Below are positions 5,815 to 6,507 of a DNA stretch of 6,507 nt, piece after piece. The stretch covers positions 1 through 6,507 of the forward strand of contig JAPKCP010000184.1 in assembly GCA_028822885.1 (NCBI GenBank), read 5' to 3'. A program made the translations under genes and the position numbers. The stretch comes from Yoonia sp. (GTDB lineage: Bacteria > Pseudomonadota > Alphaproteobacteria > Rhodobacterales > Rhodobacteraceae). The notes under the pieces are model-generated. The model did no database searches. It was not told where the DNA came from and saw only the letters and a list, made by a program, of their open reading frames with translations. Positions within the stretch are counted from its first letter, which is position 1; each line of letters begins with the position of its first letter.

Positions 5815-6051
5815 CTACGGCCTTATCGTTTTGTAAATAAGGCGCACCGTAAAATCATCAATTATCAACCCTCGAACCAACCCCCCGAACCCGCTTGCGC
5901 TTGGGGTGCGAACTGGCTCTTGTGAATGCGTGTAGAGCTGAGGAATTTTGGTCGGTATGATTTCCCCGCTGCTGATCATGTGGTAGATCGTGGCACGGCT
6001 CACTTGGGTGATTTCCGCCATTTGGTTGACAGTAAAAAACTCGACGGTCAT
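5815..6051 (-). CDS. AlpA/excisionase-like helix-turn-helix protein, atypical C-terminus
   Basis: A 78-residue protein. Residues 5-34 match the MerR-like winged HTH of AlpA and excisionase-type proteins: FFTVNQMAEITQVSRATIYH then MISSGEIIPTKI. Such proteins act as recombination directionality factors or small regulators in prophages and islands. AGGAGG (6060-6065) lies eight bases before the ATG, so the start is firm. After TKI, family members usually continue with the wing (often a G-x-x-x-R-I/F pattern) and a short helix. Here the sequence turns to PQLYTHSQEPVRTPSASG and a low-similarity tail, ending 2 nt from the tRNA CCA. The tail may be a fusion of the truncated gene to the attachment-site border. 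The gene is likely co-transcribed with the two upstream minus-strand genes. Confidence 0.7.
   Translation of the reverse strand: MTVEFFTVNQMAEITQVSRATIYHMISSGEIIPTKIPQLYTHSQEPVRTPSASGFGGLVRGLIIDDFTVRLIYKTIRP
5820..5843. repeat. Hairpin just downstream of tRNA-Leu
   Basis: GCCTTAT (5820-5826) and ATAAGGC (5837-5843) form a perfect 7-bp stem around a 10-nt loop, starting eight bases after the tRNA CCA. No T-run follows on the plus strand. It could help end or process the tRNA transcript, or belong to the element border, and it lies within the 3' end of the excisionase-like frame. Confidence 0.4.
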
Positions 6052-6063
6052 GTGTCTGCCCTC

Positions 6064-6273
6064 CTATTGGGGTTCGGTGGGGCGAAACTCGCCGTAAGCC
6101 TGCGCCAATTCATCAAACTGGCTTTTCATTTGCAAGTAGAACGTGCGCCACTTGCCCCACAGGCGATGCGGTCGAGTGCCTGTCTCATACGGATTAGGCA
6201 AAGCCCCATTGTTGGCGTACGCATGCGCCTTGGCCCGCTCGTTGTCGTCGCGGTATGCTTGCGACTTCCCCAC
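6064..6273 (-). CDS. Small RMF/CrpP-like protein
   Basis: A 69-residue basic protein. The N-terminal half has ERAKAHAYANNGALPNPYET, followed by GTRPHRLWGKWRTF. The order (A-x-A-x-x-x-G, then a NPY, then W-x-x-x-W) recalls the ribosome modulation factor fold, also found in CrpP-type proteins on mobile elements. RMF itself dimerises 70S ribosomes in stationary phase. Whether this protein touches ribosomes is unknown. A GTG start at 6273 is chosen because AGGGGG (6282-6287) is eight bases upstream. A GTG at 6282 overlaps that site. Its stop TAG overlaps the AGGAGG of the next gene, and its start lies 1 nt after the upstream stop, so the three genes form a tight set. Confidence 0.6.
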   Translation of the reverse strand: MGKSQAYRDDNERAKAHAYANNGALPNPYETGTRPHRLWGKWRTFYLQMKSQFDELAQAYGEFRPTEPQ

Positions 6274-6274
6274 G

Positions 6275-6507
6275 CTACGCACCCCCTACGGTAATTGACG
6301 GGCCAATGTATTCGTCACAGCCCTCCGACATGTCAGCCATCGCAATCAGCGGAAATTCAGCATTGACCTTGAATGCTCGCGTCCAATCAAGGGCGCGGCG
6401 GCGGACGTCATGGCTGATAAAGCGGTCACATTGGCTGTTGGTGTAATGCACATGTCGCGTATGGGCCACCGAAGACACTGTATAATCGCTGGAAGCGCTG
6501 GCGTGAT
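6275..6507 (-). CDS. C-terminal part of an unrecognised accessory protein, cut by window edge
   Basis: An open minus-strand frame enters from the right edge and ends at a TAG (6277-6275). It reads through SASSDYTVSSVAHTRHVHYT, then CDRFISHDVRRRALDWTRAF and IAMADMSEGCDEYIG. A GTG at 6478 could serve as a start, but there is no good ribosome binding site and the frame stays open upstream, so it is more likely the tail of a longer protein. Several Cys and His residues are present, but no known metal-site spacing is obvious. I do not recognise the family. The end-to-start junction with the RMF-like gene (1-nt gap) indicates one transcript of prophage or island type. Confidence 0.5.
   Translation of the reverse strand, partial: HASASSDYTVSSVAHTRHVHYTNSQCDRFISHDVRRRALDWTRAFKVNAEFPLIAMADMSEGCDEYIGPSITVGGA

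Noticed and set aside
5926..6294. A 122-codon plus-strand ORF across the accessory genes
   Set aside because: The three minus-strand frames beneath it have good ribosome binding sites and recognisable motifs. The plus frame has neither.
1..6507. CRISPR arrays, riboswitches or replication origins
   Set aside because: No regularly spaced repeats, no recognisable riboswitch core and no cluster of DnaA-type boxes or iterons were seen on reading both strands.

Overview
The window looks like chromosomal DNA from an alphaproteobacterium, most likely a marine Rhodobacteraceae (roseobacter-type) strain. The evidence is an aa3-type cytochrome oxidase subunit I of the Rhodobacter/Paracoccus type, moderate GC, and a roseobacter-style LipB. 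The IS debris beside core genes recalls IS-rich genera such as Octadecabacter or Loktanella, but that genus-level hint is inference only.

Layout. Positions 1-430 are an insertion-sequence graveyard: two pieces of an IS110-family transposase on the + strand, abutting the 5' end of an IS1182-like transposase on the - strand. Positions 431-1300 hold no intact gene. They carry decayed minus-strand coding sequence with at least one frameshift and one in-frame TGA, plus a second fragment just upstream of ctaD. Positions 1351-3024 are an intact ctaD, followed by a strong, probably bidirectional terminator at 3047-3078. Positions 3101-5139 are a leftward gene set: a LytTR-type membrane regulator, lipB (overlapping it by 8 nt) and a 146-residue protein of unknown function. 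Positions 5174-5659 are a divergent DUF2306-like membrane protein. A tRNA-Leu(GAG) gene with its own promoter lies at 5726-5812. From 5815 to the right edge there is a leftward, tightly packed set of small accessory genes: an unrecognised protein cut by the window edge, an RMF/CrpP-like small protein, and an AlpA/excisionase-like HTH protein ending 2 nt from the tRNA. This looks like the edge of a prophage or genomic island at the tRNA 3' end, but no integrase is visible.

Functionally, ctaD is the catalytic subunit of terminal respiration and lipB supplies lipoyl cofactor to the 2-oxoacid dehydrogenases, so both are core energy metabolism. The LytTR gene is likely co-translated with lipB. The two flanks (IS remnants on the left, tRNA-anchored element on the right) are the accessory parts. 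No clearly new defence or metabolic system is visible. The most unusual items are the IS-IS junction, the decayed gene next to ctaD, the LytTR-lipB overlap and the chimeric-looking excisionase at the tRNA.
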